Below, piece after piece: positions 26,191-36,956 of a stretch of DNA of 64,000 nucleotides; position 1 is the stretch's first letter; every line of letters begins with the position of its first letter. The notes under the pieces were generated by a model. It did not search any database. It saw nothing but the letters and a program-made list of their open reading frames with translations, and was not told the origin of the DNA. A program made the position numbers and the translations under genes. The stretch comes from Vitis vinifera. Its lineage: Eukaryota > Streptophyta > Magnoliopsida > Vitales > Vitaceae. The stretch covers positions 806,501 through 870,500 of the forward strand of contig NC_081810.1 in NCBI RefSeq assembly GCF_030704535.1, given 5' to 3'.

Positions 26191-27062
26191 TACTTGACTG
26201 TCGCAAGGATTCAACGAGCATAGTTTCTCTTCTTTACTTCTCCTTCCTTTTATCTTTATTTTCAGTGTTATGCAATCATTTTGATGGTAGAAACCTGAAG
26301 ATACTAGATATGAGTTCAGCCACATCGTTGCATACCCGCATGGAATATATCTGTTACCCTTTAACCTGATATATGATGGGCCATCCAATTATGGGATGCG
26401 GGGAGGCTTGTTCTTCAAAAGAATGTCTTTTTATTAAGGATCGGTTTTAGGCCAAAACCACACAATGTCATTCTGCACGGTACTTGGATAGACATCTACA
26501 CATGCTTCTTAAATGTGTGAATCTGCATATTATAATCAATTGGGTCTGAAAAGAATAGAGAATCTTGAAAGGGGAAAAGAGAAAAGGGCCATACTCTGCA
26601 ACCATAGACAAAAAGGGCGGGCAAGAATCTATGACCATAGTGCACAATGACTAAACAAAAAAGGGTCCATTTTTGGCTAGTGATTACCTGACGACCATCT
26701 AGTGGCGCGTGTGGAATGAATTTGCAGTCATCTGAGCCATTGAAATTCAAACCATGGTACACATACTGCAACTTGGCCCACTGATCAATCCTCCCTTGAG
26801 ACAGTGGAACCAACCAATGAGGACGCATATCATCAAACACCTTCCACGCATTTTCATTCCTGTCCCACCACTCCACCACATCCAGACCGCTCACCTTCTT
26901 AACATACGGAAACCTCTTGGTCAAGGATACCACTGCAACAGCCAATTGAATTTCACTTCCTGGCTGTGACTCTGGACCTCTGGCTCAACTGGGCTCATGG
27001 GTTCAGTCGAAACAGTGAATGAAATAGCGGTGAAAGGCCTGTATCTTGTAGTAATTTGCCGA
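26191..27062 (-). pseudogene. PTC52 5' fragment fused to kinase remnant K1
   Basis: It carries much of PTC52 exon 1 (about 26690-27062, including the Rieske region), intron 1, exon 2 (about 26340-26526) and part of intron 2. It is closer to copy A than to copy B, for example [17 protein letters not shown] and [12 protein letters not shown]. The first Rieske Cys is replaced by Arg (MRPH), exon 2 has stops and frameshifts, and exon 1 lacks the transit peptide. Intron 2 runs straight into kinase sequence, making an inactive chimera. Similarity ends abruptly at about 27062. Confidence 0.8.
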
Positions 27063-30000
27063 TCACATCGAATGTTTGAACGACAAATTTAATGGTGTCT
27101 TGTACGGACATGTGTTACATATTGTGGGCTTGGGTTTGATTAAACTCGTGGCCCATGGATATAATTAAAAATAATTTTAAGGCTGATTGGAGTTTTGACT
27201 CTGGGCCCAAGTTTGAAAGGTTTTTATTTATTTTAGATTAGTTTGGCCTGAAATGTCGTTGATTTTTTGTCAAAAATTCGTAGCAAAATATTTCATTTCT
27301 GCGGTACACTATTCTGGGTGATGATTATCGCCGATTATCGGGGGGCCTCGACGATGCCTCGCTTGCGGACACTGGAAATGAGATGTTATAATCAAGATAA
27401 AAATAGTGGTTGTAAGGATTTATATAAAAATATTAAAGTTGTTTTAAAAGTGATATATTTATACTACCAGTTGTGATATTTAACAATAATATTCATACAA
27501 CATATTTTATGTATGTTAATCTGTTTTATGCATGTACATGTTCCTCTAATTTGGATGTATTTAATTATAACGAAGAAATTATGATAATTTGTATAAATAT
27601 TTTTTATTTTTAAATTTTAATAATTTTATTCATAAATTTATATTAATTTTATATTTAGTTGTTATATAAAAGCAAGATAATCAAAATTAATTAATTTATA
27701 ATTAATATAATATAATTTACATAGTTTACTTTCTATTGTGGGATGTTGAGTTAATTTCAAATTTTGATTTTAAAGGAACTAGTACTCCTATGAGTCCTAG
27801 TGGTTCTTGCTCTGAATTCATATTCCTTGATGCCACAGTTTATTAAGATTAGATGAGTTTTTAGTTCACTTTTGTGCATCAAAGCATTTTGATAATTAGA
27901 TAAGGTTGTACAAGGATAAGTGAGTGTGGTATGTATAAACTGAGCTAATTGATTAATTGGGGTATTGTATGATTAATTAATCAATTAGCAACCTTTTTGA
28001 GTTAGATTAAGTGACCCAAACCCATAGTGAGCTCAAGTTACTGAAACCCAATGGAAAGCTTATAAATACCAAGTCAGGGTTTCGATGTCTTACCATTCTC
28101 AACTTCAATCTAGAGTGAAAACCCTAACCTCTACCCTTGAGATCTCTAGCATCTTGATGCCTAGACATAAGGAAGAGTCATCAAACGGAAGATCATGATG
28201 TTTATGAGATCTATTATGACTTTGGAGTTATCTACATCGATTGGAATCGACCCGAAAACATTCGGATTGAAGGTATGTGACTTTATTCTCTAGATCTATA
28301 TTTTATATGATGTTCTTATTATTTTTTTTAATACCTATTTATCCACTATGATAGATTTAGAAAGTCTAGGATAGATTTATATGCGCCCTACTCGATCCAG
28401 GGCATAGGAACGGAGCAATTTAAGGTTCCCAACAATTAAATCAAAATACTAAGCTCGAATATGTGACCTAGTAATAAACTACATACATGTATGCTCCTCA
28501 TGAACTGGTGTTTGTAATCCAACAGTATAAACGTTATCAACCTCTCAAAATTACTTCTCCAATCCTTGAATCTTAGAGCATATGTTAAATTCCATTTAAG
28601 GAATTACTATAGTTATAATTTTTATGATCATAAGACTTTAGGATCACCTAATGAGACACATTATCTTAAACCCATGAAATATTACGATACCTATCTTGAG
28701 AATACTCATTATCACTTACCTTAATCAGTAGTGATCTAATCTATAGGGAATATTTGACCACTTTAAGGTCTCACTTATGAGTCAAAGTGACTGAAGTCTC
28801 TAACACTAACTCAATAGTCTCTCAAAGTTGAGAGCTCATACAACATACCATCATGGTGAAGTCATGAATACCTAATAGCCAATGTCATGATTCATCATAG
28901 ATCCTATCCAATATATAACCATAGACACTAGTGTACTATCATGAGAATCTTATCTTGATGATCAAGATAAGTTATCATTCTAATTAGGAAATAGCTAGTA
29001 CACTACAACCTCAAATAGATTGTCTAAGTCTATGAATCAACTATAAATAAATCATCTACTTGCAATGAACTCATGCCTTGAATCTTCCATACAATTCCTA
29101 ATACCCTTAAATCATGTATAATGCAAGTTTATGCTACGCTTGAATGCTCAACATATATAATACATTATTACGATATAGAAATGAGAAAGTAGAATAAAAT
29201 TATAAATAACAATGAAAATAACTTATTATTACATCATGTCATGCTTTTAAGAGTTTTATTGTGATAGAAATATCATTGTGATGGTCAAGACAAGTCATCT
29301 TACCAATTAGGAGATAGTGTATTACAACTTCTAACAAATCATCTAAGTCTATAAACTAACCATGAACAAACTCATCGACTTAGAAGGAACTCATAACTTA
29401 AATCTTATATATGACTCCTAATATATTCAATATACAATACAAATAATCAAGTTAGAATACTCATAAAATAAATATCATATATAATGAAATCAAAATGTTA
29501 TATCATATCACTACTTTTAAGGGCTCTATTCCAATAGAGTTGAATTCCAACATGTGCCATCAACTTATCAAAATGTTGATGTTTCTCAAGCGCTTATCCA
29601 ATGCTCAAGTGTTTGAGGTGCTAAAGTGGTGGGTAAGTGCGCTTGGGTGATTGTCCTGAATCTTCCATAATATGGGAGATTATTTTTTGGAAATTCATGA
29701 TTATTCTTTTTGTAAAATTCTAAACATCGATTTGCTAGGCCTATAGGCTTACATAATCCATCTTTTAACCATTTAGGGTTGCACACTCATAAAGAGGTTT
29801 AGTCTAATTTGGCCTACCATTCCCAATTCTCTAAAAAAAGATTCAACATTTGAATATTTGATGGTTAAAAGACCTGCATTTTTTCAGTGAGGCTAATTCA
29901 CTTGAGTAATTGGAGATTGGTATATCGCGAACGCGAATCATGTTGTACGTTTTAGAAAGTAGGTCTTAAAGGTAAGTTGTCAGTTAATTTTATGTGACTT

Positions 30001-30439
30001 GATCTCAAATAGTGGATTTTAGATTAAAGGTCATAGACTCTACGATTTTTTTATTTCTACAATTGATATGGGGTTTTTCCATGTAAAATTTTTTGTGTCT
30101 CTTGCTTGATTGCTTTATTACTTTGATATTTGATTACTTTGGTCATCCCTGTTATCTTTTGATATTAAATTGGATTAATATTATTCAACTCTTATATTAT
30201 AATCTTTAAAAATCACCTATTATCCTCTCTAGGTGTAACCCTATTGGACAAACAGTTTTTTTTTTTTTTAAATGAAAACTGACCCAACCAAATTTCATAT
30301 TAAATAATTTAGATAAGTTCATATTATTTGAAAGAAAATGGTAGAACTTTTCTTTTTGTTTCAAATATTATTACATGTATCCTTTTGTGATAAATATAAT
30401 CAAATTTCTTATTTATTTTATTCTTACAACATTTTTTGC
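27063..30439. other. AT-rich region with decayed repeat sequence
   Basis: No credible gene. About 27780-28440 has an LTR-like layout with a TATAAATA at about 28055, and 28900-29480 contains a partly duplicated segment. The rest is low-complexity AT-rich DNA. Confidence 0.45.
27780..29560. mobile_element. Possible decayed LTR-type retroelement remnant (fossil)
   Basis: A promoter-like block with TATAAATACC near 28055 is followed by a CT-rich leader and then long non-coding sequence with no gag or pol similarity. A segment at about 28910-29120 recurs in a diverged form at about 29270-29430. This fits an old non-autonomous LTR element or piled-up LTR pieces, but clear termini were not found. 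It is broken and looks old. Confidence 0.25.
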
Positions 30440-30800
30440 GTAAGGTTAAGGTTTCATATTTTTGCTCTTTCCTTGCAAAATGTGATTGAAAGAATAATCT
30501 CCATTTTTAGGGGATAATATTTTATAATGTGGATCACATTCTTTGCAATATTTGCATGTTGTAGTATAGTTATGACTCATGAAAAGTTCAATACTCAAAT
30601 TATTAGTCATAATGATATTTTGGACGATATTAAATTCTTAAGTGGAACATTTGCTCCAACTTCTTATATTTGGGTAATGCATACTTGCATGAATCATTTT
30701 ATGACTTTGATGACATGCTCATAAATTAAAACAACTCTTAGATGGACACGAAGTTCATTTAACCCATTGAAGACCATATGTAGAATAAATTTAAAAGTTC
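30440..30800 (+). pseudogene. TMP-family fragment, copy b
   Basis: The plus strand at about 30540-30780 resembles exon 2 of the intact TMP gene. A diverged version of ILAVFVYCMVVIIHERFSPQIS (here as FAIFACCSIVMTHEKFNTQI) is followed by KFLSGTFAPTS, then the same 3' flank (TTTAACCCATTGAAGACCATA). The first helix and the last helices are missing or altered and no start is usable, so this is a relic. Confidence 0.7.
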
Positions 30801-32336
30801 TATGTTTATACAGTAGAATTATCTAAAATTTATATAAAAATAAAAAATTCCACACTTTCATTAGATGGTATGCAATTAAATAAACTAGTATGATAAGGTC
30901 ATATGAGAGGCCCACTAATTGATTCTCTACATGGACTAAAAAATTTAATGGAAATCAACACTCTGTTCTTTTTGATGTCTAATAATCGTTGACGGGTCTA
31001 TTGCCTATTGGGAGATGCAATTTGATATCCACTATTAGGGCCATGGCCTTTCTCCACGTTAGGGGTCCCATCATAGGGCACACTACACTTCCATGGGTTG
31101 CATCTCATGGACTTATTTTTTAGCTCACATTACCTCTCTCTCCACTATTAGGGCTTTTATCATAGGGCATGCTACACTTCTATGGGTTGCATCCCGTGGA
31201 ATTTTTTTAGGTCAACATGTGTTATATATCCCATGGAAGTATAGAGTACCCCGACATGAGATACAATCTCATGTACCATTTCAGTAGGATAATTTCAGGC
31301 ATCTCTTTTGAAAAAAGGCAGAACCCCATGGCAGGAGTGGAGGAATGCAGGAAAGTACACCTCCATGGCCTGAGTGCATGCCAATGTGGATCACATGACA
31401 GGGGTGCACTACACTTATATGGTGGTCCATCTCAGGGAATCTTTTGCAATCACGTGCACCGCCGGCTGCATGCAATACAACCTTGCAGATGTAATCGCAT
31501 TACTACTACAAATCAATATACCTACCAGGAAAGGCCATGGCAAACTCGCCGCTAGTATGAAGAAAAATAATCAACAGCATCACAATATGAAATGGGTGGG
31601 TGGTATAATTATGTTCGTTTCTCATAAAAATGAAAGGAAAATACGAGAAAATAAAAATAATTATATATATATATATATTTTAAATTTTAAGTAATTTAAA
31701 ATATATAATTTCTTAATTAAAGTTAATTATAATTTTTTTTAATAAATCAAATATAAAAAAAATTATTTTTATTAATATTTTTTTCAAAACCAAACATAAA
31801 AATTGTGATATAATTATATTATTTAGTAAAATTAAAAATATGAATCCTTTGTAATAGGGAAGGATTCGATTATACCCACTTCATATATGGATTTCGAAGT
31901 GATTCGATCAAAACTATTTTTCCAAGAATATTTGTGGCAAAGGCCAAAATACTTCCCACTGGGAGAGTAGTAATCTTTTTATATTTGATAAATTATAGAT
32001 ATATCCTCAAAGGGGCAAAATCGACCTTTATTTTGCAATAAATTTTGATTAATTTGATTTTAGCTAAAAAAATTTATTTTGTAAAATAAGTGACTCTACC
32101 CGCAGAGTTTGCTTACAGTTGAAGGTAGAAAAGTGGCATCTGGAAACTTCCTATCATTGAACTTTGTTTTACAAAGCAATATCTAAGCAGGGAGTGCCAA
32201 CCAAGGAACCCACGCGCTTACTCCAAGTTGTTCTCCTCCCTTTTTTTTCCACAAGCGGAATCTCAAAGAATTTTTGTGTTTTGGATCTAAAAAAAGATAT
32301 TATTATTTTTTCTTTTATTTTTGACTAAAAAAATAG
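30801..32336. other. Intergenic region with local repeats
   Basis: Contains a tandem-like repeat at 31030-31460 and AT-rich DNA. No gene recognised. Open frames at 31093-31694 follow the repeats and match nothing known. Confidence 0.45.
31030..31460 (+). repeat. Degenerate ~105-bp repeats
   Basis: Words such as CCACTATTAGGGC, CATAGGGCA, CTACACTTC and ATGGGTTGCATC occur in the same order at 31035-31110 and 31142-31200. A weaker third version lies near 31400-31455 (CACTACACTTATATGG). They are old and diverged. Origin unknown. Confidence 0.6.
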
Positions 32337-32950
32337 AAAAACATTAATTTAAATTTTATTTATTTTATAAATTTCAATAAAATTTAATATAATTTAGTAA
32401 TTTGAAAAAAAAAACACAATTTTCTAAAAAATAAAAATAAATTATTATTATTATTATTATTATTTAAAAATTAAACATTTTGAAAAATATATATATTCAA
32501 AATTATGTATAAAAATATGTCAAATTTATTTTTTAAAGCAACACAGTCCAATGGGCCCGCGCCCCCCACCCCCCCCGAACCCCCACCCAGAATGACACAT
32601 CAGAACGGAATGGAGACAAGAAATAGGGCCTCGGCGTCCCCCCCCCCCCCCCCCCCCCTCCCCCCCAACCCCCCCAACCCAAATGATACATCAGAATGGA
32701 GACAATAAATAGTTTTGAAAAACATTAATTTAAATTTTATTCATTTTATAAATTTTAATAATTTAGTAATTTGAAAAAAAAAACACAATTTTCTAAAAAA
32801 ATAAAAATAAATTGTTATTATTATTATTATTTAAAAATTAAACATTTTGAAATATATATATATTTAAAATCCACCAATGACACATCAAAACGGAATGGAG
32901 ACAAGAAATAGCACTCCGCACACAGTCCTATGGGCCCGCCCCATCCCCCC
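32337..32950 (+). repeat. Tandem duplication of an AT-rich plus C-rich segment
   Basis: The AT-rich block at 32337-32515 recurs at about 32715-32875, with a (TTA)n run in each. Both copies are followed by ACACATCA(G/A)AACGGAATGG and the words GGGCCCGC. It is a recent imperfect duplication of about 380 bases. No coding content. Confidence 0.75.
32638..32680 (+). repeat. Poly-C tract with G-quadruplex potential on the minus strand
   Basis: A run of 21 C (32638-32658) continues as C blocks broken by single T or AA. The complement has many runs of at least four G. Such tracts also cause assembly errors, so the exact length is uncertain. Confidence 0.8.
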
Positions 32951-32968
32951 CCAATCATACATGAGAAC

Positions 32969-33477
32969 CGCCATCCCCAGTCCTGTCCAAACCTTAACTT
33001 CTTCGTCATCCTTACTGTCCACTGTAAAAGATCAACCGGTGTGGAATCCGTCGTCTGCTTGCTCGTCCTGATCATCATCAGCCTCTGAAACCGCACTCCG
33101 CCATCCCCAGTCCTGTCCAAACCTTAACTTCTTCGTCATCCTTACTGTCCACTGTAAAAGATCAATCGGTGTGGAATCCGTCGTCTGCTTGCTCGTCCTG
33201 ATCATCATCAGCCTCTGAAACCGCACTCCGCCATCCCCAGTCCTGTCCAAACCTTAACTTCTTCGTCATCCTTACTGTCCACTGTAAAAGATCAATCGGT
33301 GTGGAATCCGTCGTCTGCTTGCTCGTCCTGATCATCATCAGCCTCTGAAACCGCACTCCGCCATCCCCAGTCCTGTCCAAACCTTAACTTCTTCGTCATC
33401 CTTACTGTCCACTGTAAAAGATCAATCGGTGTGGAATCCGTCGTCTGCTTGCTCGTCCTGATCATCATCAGCCTCTG
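32969..33477 (+). repeat. Minisatellite, four ~130-bp units
   Basis: CCATCCCCAGTCCTGTCC recurs at 32971, 33101, 33231 and 33361, an exact 130-base period. The first unit differs by a base (CAACCGGT against CAATCGGT) and the last ends at 33477. Near-identity between units indicates recent expansion. It ends 73 bases before the proposed TMP start codon. Minus-strand open frames through it arise from the repeat itself. Confidence 0.95.
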
Positions 33478-33550
33478 TAAAAAAGTAGTCTGACCAAAAA
33501 ATACGGTAAAAGATCCTTTCCAAACAGGTACCAGAGCTCACCAAGGCAGT

Positions 33551-34906
33551 ATGGCGGAAAGCCCAAGGTGATCATTTCCCCTCCCTCTCTCTTCTCTTTC
33601 ATATGTGATTGTAAGCTCAAAAACACTTGACAGTTTGACACTACTTTTTGTTTATTAATTGTCTTACCAAAATATTCATTCCCCATATACATAGGAGTGT
33701 TACTGATCCCTGATCACTGATCATCACCGATCACTGATCACTGATCACGTACCTTCTCTTTTATTCATTCTCCATGTTAAGAGCTACTCATGGCCATCTC
33801 TTGTCAGTGATCACTGATCACTGATCACGTACCTTCTCTTTTATTCATTCTCCATGTTAAGTGCTACCCATGGCCATCTCTTGTCAGTGATCACTGATCA
33901 CTGATCACGTACCTTCTCTTTTATTCATTCTCCATGTTAAGTGCTACTCATGGCTATCTCTTGTCATTAAATCTAGTTATATTTATTGATTTGACTCTTG
34001 ATAAAAGAAAATATATGAATGTAATAAATATAAGATAGTGTATTTTATGGTTTTTTTTAAAAATAATAAATATAATCTCATATGAACAAAAACACACCTT
34101 TTGTTTTTAAAAGTATTTTGACATGATATGAATATTGAAAATTTGAAGGGATAAAAAAACAATTCCCGTGAGGATTGGTTTTCTAGTTTAAGGATTATTT
34201 TATCCCCTTTAATTAATATTTTCACGCTGTTTGATTAATTAAATTTATGAGAGTATTTTTTATTATATTAAATCTAATTATATTTCTTATATAGGTTAGC
34301 CTGACCTATCTTAAACTAAGGTGACATCTTATATAGGTTATACAAAGAATTGACCTAATCAAATTTTCATAAATGATTTGGACAAGTTCATATTATTTAA
34401 ATTTGGAAAAGATTGCATGACCTTTTTTCTTTCACATATTCTTATGCATGTCTTTTTGTAATAATTCTAAATGAATTTCATGTTTGCTTTATTGTCATGA
34501 CAGCGCCTCACCGGTTTTTTTGTTTCTACTAACATTTATGGGTGCTGCTGTCCTTGTCAAGCATAATGACTGGAATACTCTTTCTCCATTTGCACTAGAT
34601 CGTATGGCAATGCGAACCACAATCCTTGCAGTCTTTGTTTACTGTATGGTAGTTATAATTCATGAAAGGTTCAGCCCTCAAATCAGTAGTTATATCACTA
34701 TTTCAAACAACATTAGGTTCTTGAGTGGAACTCTTGCTCTGACTTCAATGTTCTTGATCCTGGTTCCATCTTTTGGTTGGCTACTTCTTGTTATCTGGCT
34801 GGCGTTGTTAGTAAAGGTGGCACACAACTTGCACGAACCATTTCATGACTGCGACAAGCTCAAGCAATCGGTAGCAACAATATGGAGAGGACGTCCATTT
34901 AACTAA
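33551..34906 (+). CDS. TMP: small multi-pass membrane protein, copy c (intact)
   Basis: Proposed two-exon gene. Exon 1 is 33551-33567 (MAESP plus two bases), followed by GT. Exon 2 is 34504-34906, after CATGACAG. The join is in frame and gives 139 residues. Hydrophobic stretches at about 9-25, 45-60, 79-95 and 98-112 suggest four membrane segments, with a basic C-terminus. I do not recognise the family. Three relatives in this window (18590, 30440, 42548) show conserved words such as GAAV, SPFA, FLSGT and TSMFLILVPFGWL. Those are broken, while this copy is open throughout exon 2. The intron carries an 80-bp minisatellite and a 130-bp minisatellite lies just upstream. Exon 1 is the uncertain part; exon 2 is well supported as former or present coding sequence. 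Confidence 0.5.
33718..33966 (+). repeat. Minisatellite, three 80-bp units rich in TGATCA
   Basis: Units start at about 33727, 33807 and 33887. Each has a cluster of overlapping CTGATCA palindromes followed by CGTACCTTCTCTTTTATTC and a conserved tail. An extra partial cluster lies at 33709-33726. Units differ by only a few bases. It lies in the proposed TMP intron. Confidence 0.93.
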
Positions 34907-35040
34907 GGAAGTCCATTTAGCTTGTTGAAGACCATATGCAGAATATGTAGAATAACTTCAAGGGGTTATTTTTGCTAATTATGGTTTTTTTTTTATAGGC
35001 ATTGTAATTTCGTTACTTTTGCTTTAACAGTTCAATATGA

Positions 35041-35500
35041 CGTTGAGAGGGATTATCGCAGGCACATCTTGAGAGTGAGACATACCTCAAAGTGGCGAGA
35101 CCTTGTCATCCTTTGTTGTCCGCATGTATACTGTGACTCAAAAGGCTCACATGTTGAATGAGTTATTAATCATTATTATTGGCCTCATCAAATCTACCGG
35201 GAAACATAAGCTAGTTGAGTAAGCCAGTGATAAAAATACTGAGATGCTATAAAATCTCAGAAATCAAAAGCTTATTGACAGTGAAAAGAAATAATACAGC
35301 CGGCTCATCAATCTGTTTCCAAGGTAAAAGTCACCCATTCACTTCATTTTCTTTCACCCCAAACAGCCTGAACCCATTCAATGAGAACCAGTTCTGCAAT
35401 TCGAAGAACCTCATACAGACAATCACAAACAGGTCCAATAGCACTGTACCCACATGCATAAGCTTTACGGTCCATAAGAATTAGGTGAAAATGATGGCCA
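35041..35500 (-). pseudogene. SD3-1-like receptor kinase remnant K2
   Basis: About 35041-35340 matches the 3' flank of the kinase gene (compare 46560-46900). It is followed directly by a piece of the EGF-like/PAN boundary at about 35345-35490 (compare 48460-48570). The whole kinase domain, transmembrane segment and lectin region are missing. Its deletion differs from that of K1 and K3, so it is a separate derivative. It lies just downstream of TMP copy c. Confidence 0.7.
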
Positions 35501-36956
35501 ACTGAAGGCCGAAAAGATTAGCGGGAACCGCACACTTTTCAGTACATAGGCCTCCGTTATTCCTTTTCAGTCGACAACCTCACTGTCCTTTTTCAGTGGA
35601 AGAAGCAATCGTTTCAGCGGGAGGACAGAGAAAAGGTCATAGCTGCTGCATATTGGGTGTCGGCATTGTGGTTCGTTATAGAGAGAGTATATTGTCTCTG
35701 AAAGGGATTCTAAAAAAGGAAGCGAGACTGGGCGAGAGGAAGGAAAATTAGGAGTCTTTTAATAATTGTCAATTTAAGATGGTACGTACGGGGATTGTTT
35801 TTTTCTATATTTATATCCAAATTTAAATAAATTAAATAAAATTTTAAAAATTCTAACGTTTTATGCAATGCAATTATAATTGAATAATTGACAATTTCGT
35901 GGGTCCCATGTTGCAGATTAAGTGTGGAGTGGTTGTGCTGTTTTTCCTCCGTGTTTGAGAATGTGGGTCCCAATGGAGAAATCTAAGCAAAATGTGTCAT
36001 AGAGAATCTTGGTGGGTTTAATATTTTTATAAACTTTAAAAATGTGACGTGGCTATTCTTTTTTCTGAATTTAATTTTCTAATTTCAAAAGTTGGGTGAG
36101 AAGTTTTTATTTGTATGAATCATCTAACGTATGTAATTTGATATTTATTGAATACTACTATGAATCATCTAAATAATCAACATAACAAATTTAAAATAAG
36201 GAAATAAAATTAAATATTATGATTTTTTTCATCTAAAATATGTCTTTATACCTAAATATTATACATGCTCTATTCAATAAAATTTAAAATATTAATATTT
36301 TTATTTTTATAATTTAATTTAATATATCCAATAGAGAAATGAAATATTAAAAATTTTAATTATATATATTTTTAAAATTTCTTATAATTATTTTTAATTT
36401 TATATAATATATAAATTATATAATTATGACACCAATAATTCAACCGCAATTTAACCATCGATCAAACCTATGAATTATGAATCAATAACTTTTTTTATTC
36501 AATTACCAATATGATTCTAAATTTGTAAATTTGTGAGAGAAATTTGAGGGGTTTTTTTTATACCTAATTGAATTTGTAAATTTGTAATAATTGTGTTAAT
36601 AAAGTTGTAATATTTATAAATAAAAAAAAATCCAAAATATATGATGCATTCATCATAAAAATAAAAAGGCTATCAAAATAATCAAAGAGTTTATTTTTTT
36701 TTTTATCATTAAATCTAATCATACTTCTTGAATAGCTTAGTGTGACCTATCTTTAAACTAAGAATTAAACTCACAGCCCAACTCAGTGATCCGCTGGGTC
36801 TATTATAGAGCTGTCATAAACTAAATCAAGAGGCACAAGGCCAGTCCATTTACATGTATAATATAATAAAGTGGCATGAGAAACCACTTCATTCAATGCA
36901 TACCGTAGAGGGCAATGTGATGTTCAAATTTCTGAATAGCAAGTGAGACACTGGTG
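35501..36956. other. AT-rich spacer before PTC52 C
   Basis: No coding sequence recognised. The stretch near 36715-36770 (TCATTAAATCTAATCATACT and following bases) is similar to about 34260-34330 upstream of TMP exon 2, so it is part of the array. The rest is low-complexity AT-rich DNA. Confidence 0.5.

Noticed and set aside
32827-33380. Repeated minus-strand open frames beginning MDRTGDGGVRF
   Set aside because: They are generated by the 130-bp minisatellite; the period is not a multiple of three and the frames do not continue beyond it.
32969-33966. CRISPR-like spacing of repeats
   Set aside because: The units are head-to-tail minisatellites without spacers, in a plant nuclear context.
36770-36830. 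Possible tRNA or SINE promoter boxes
   Set aside because: The words near CAGCCCAACTCAGTGATCC do not give a correctly spaced A-box and B-box pair.
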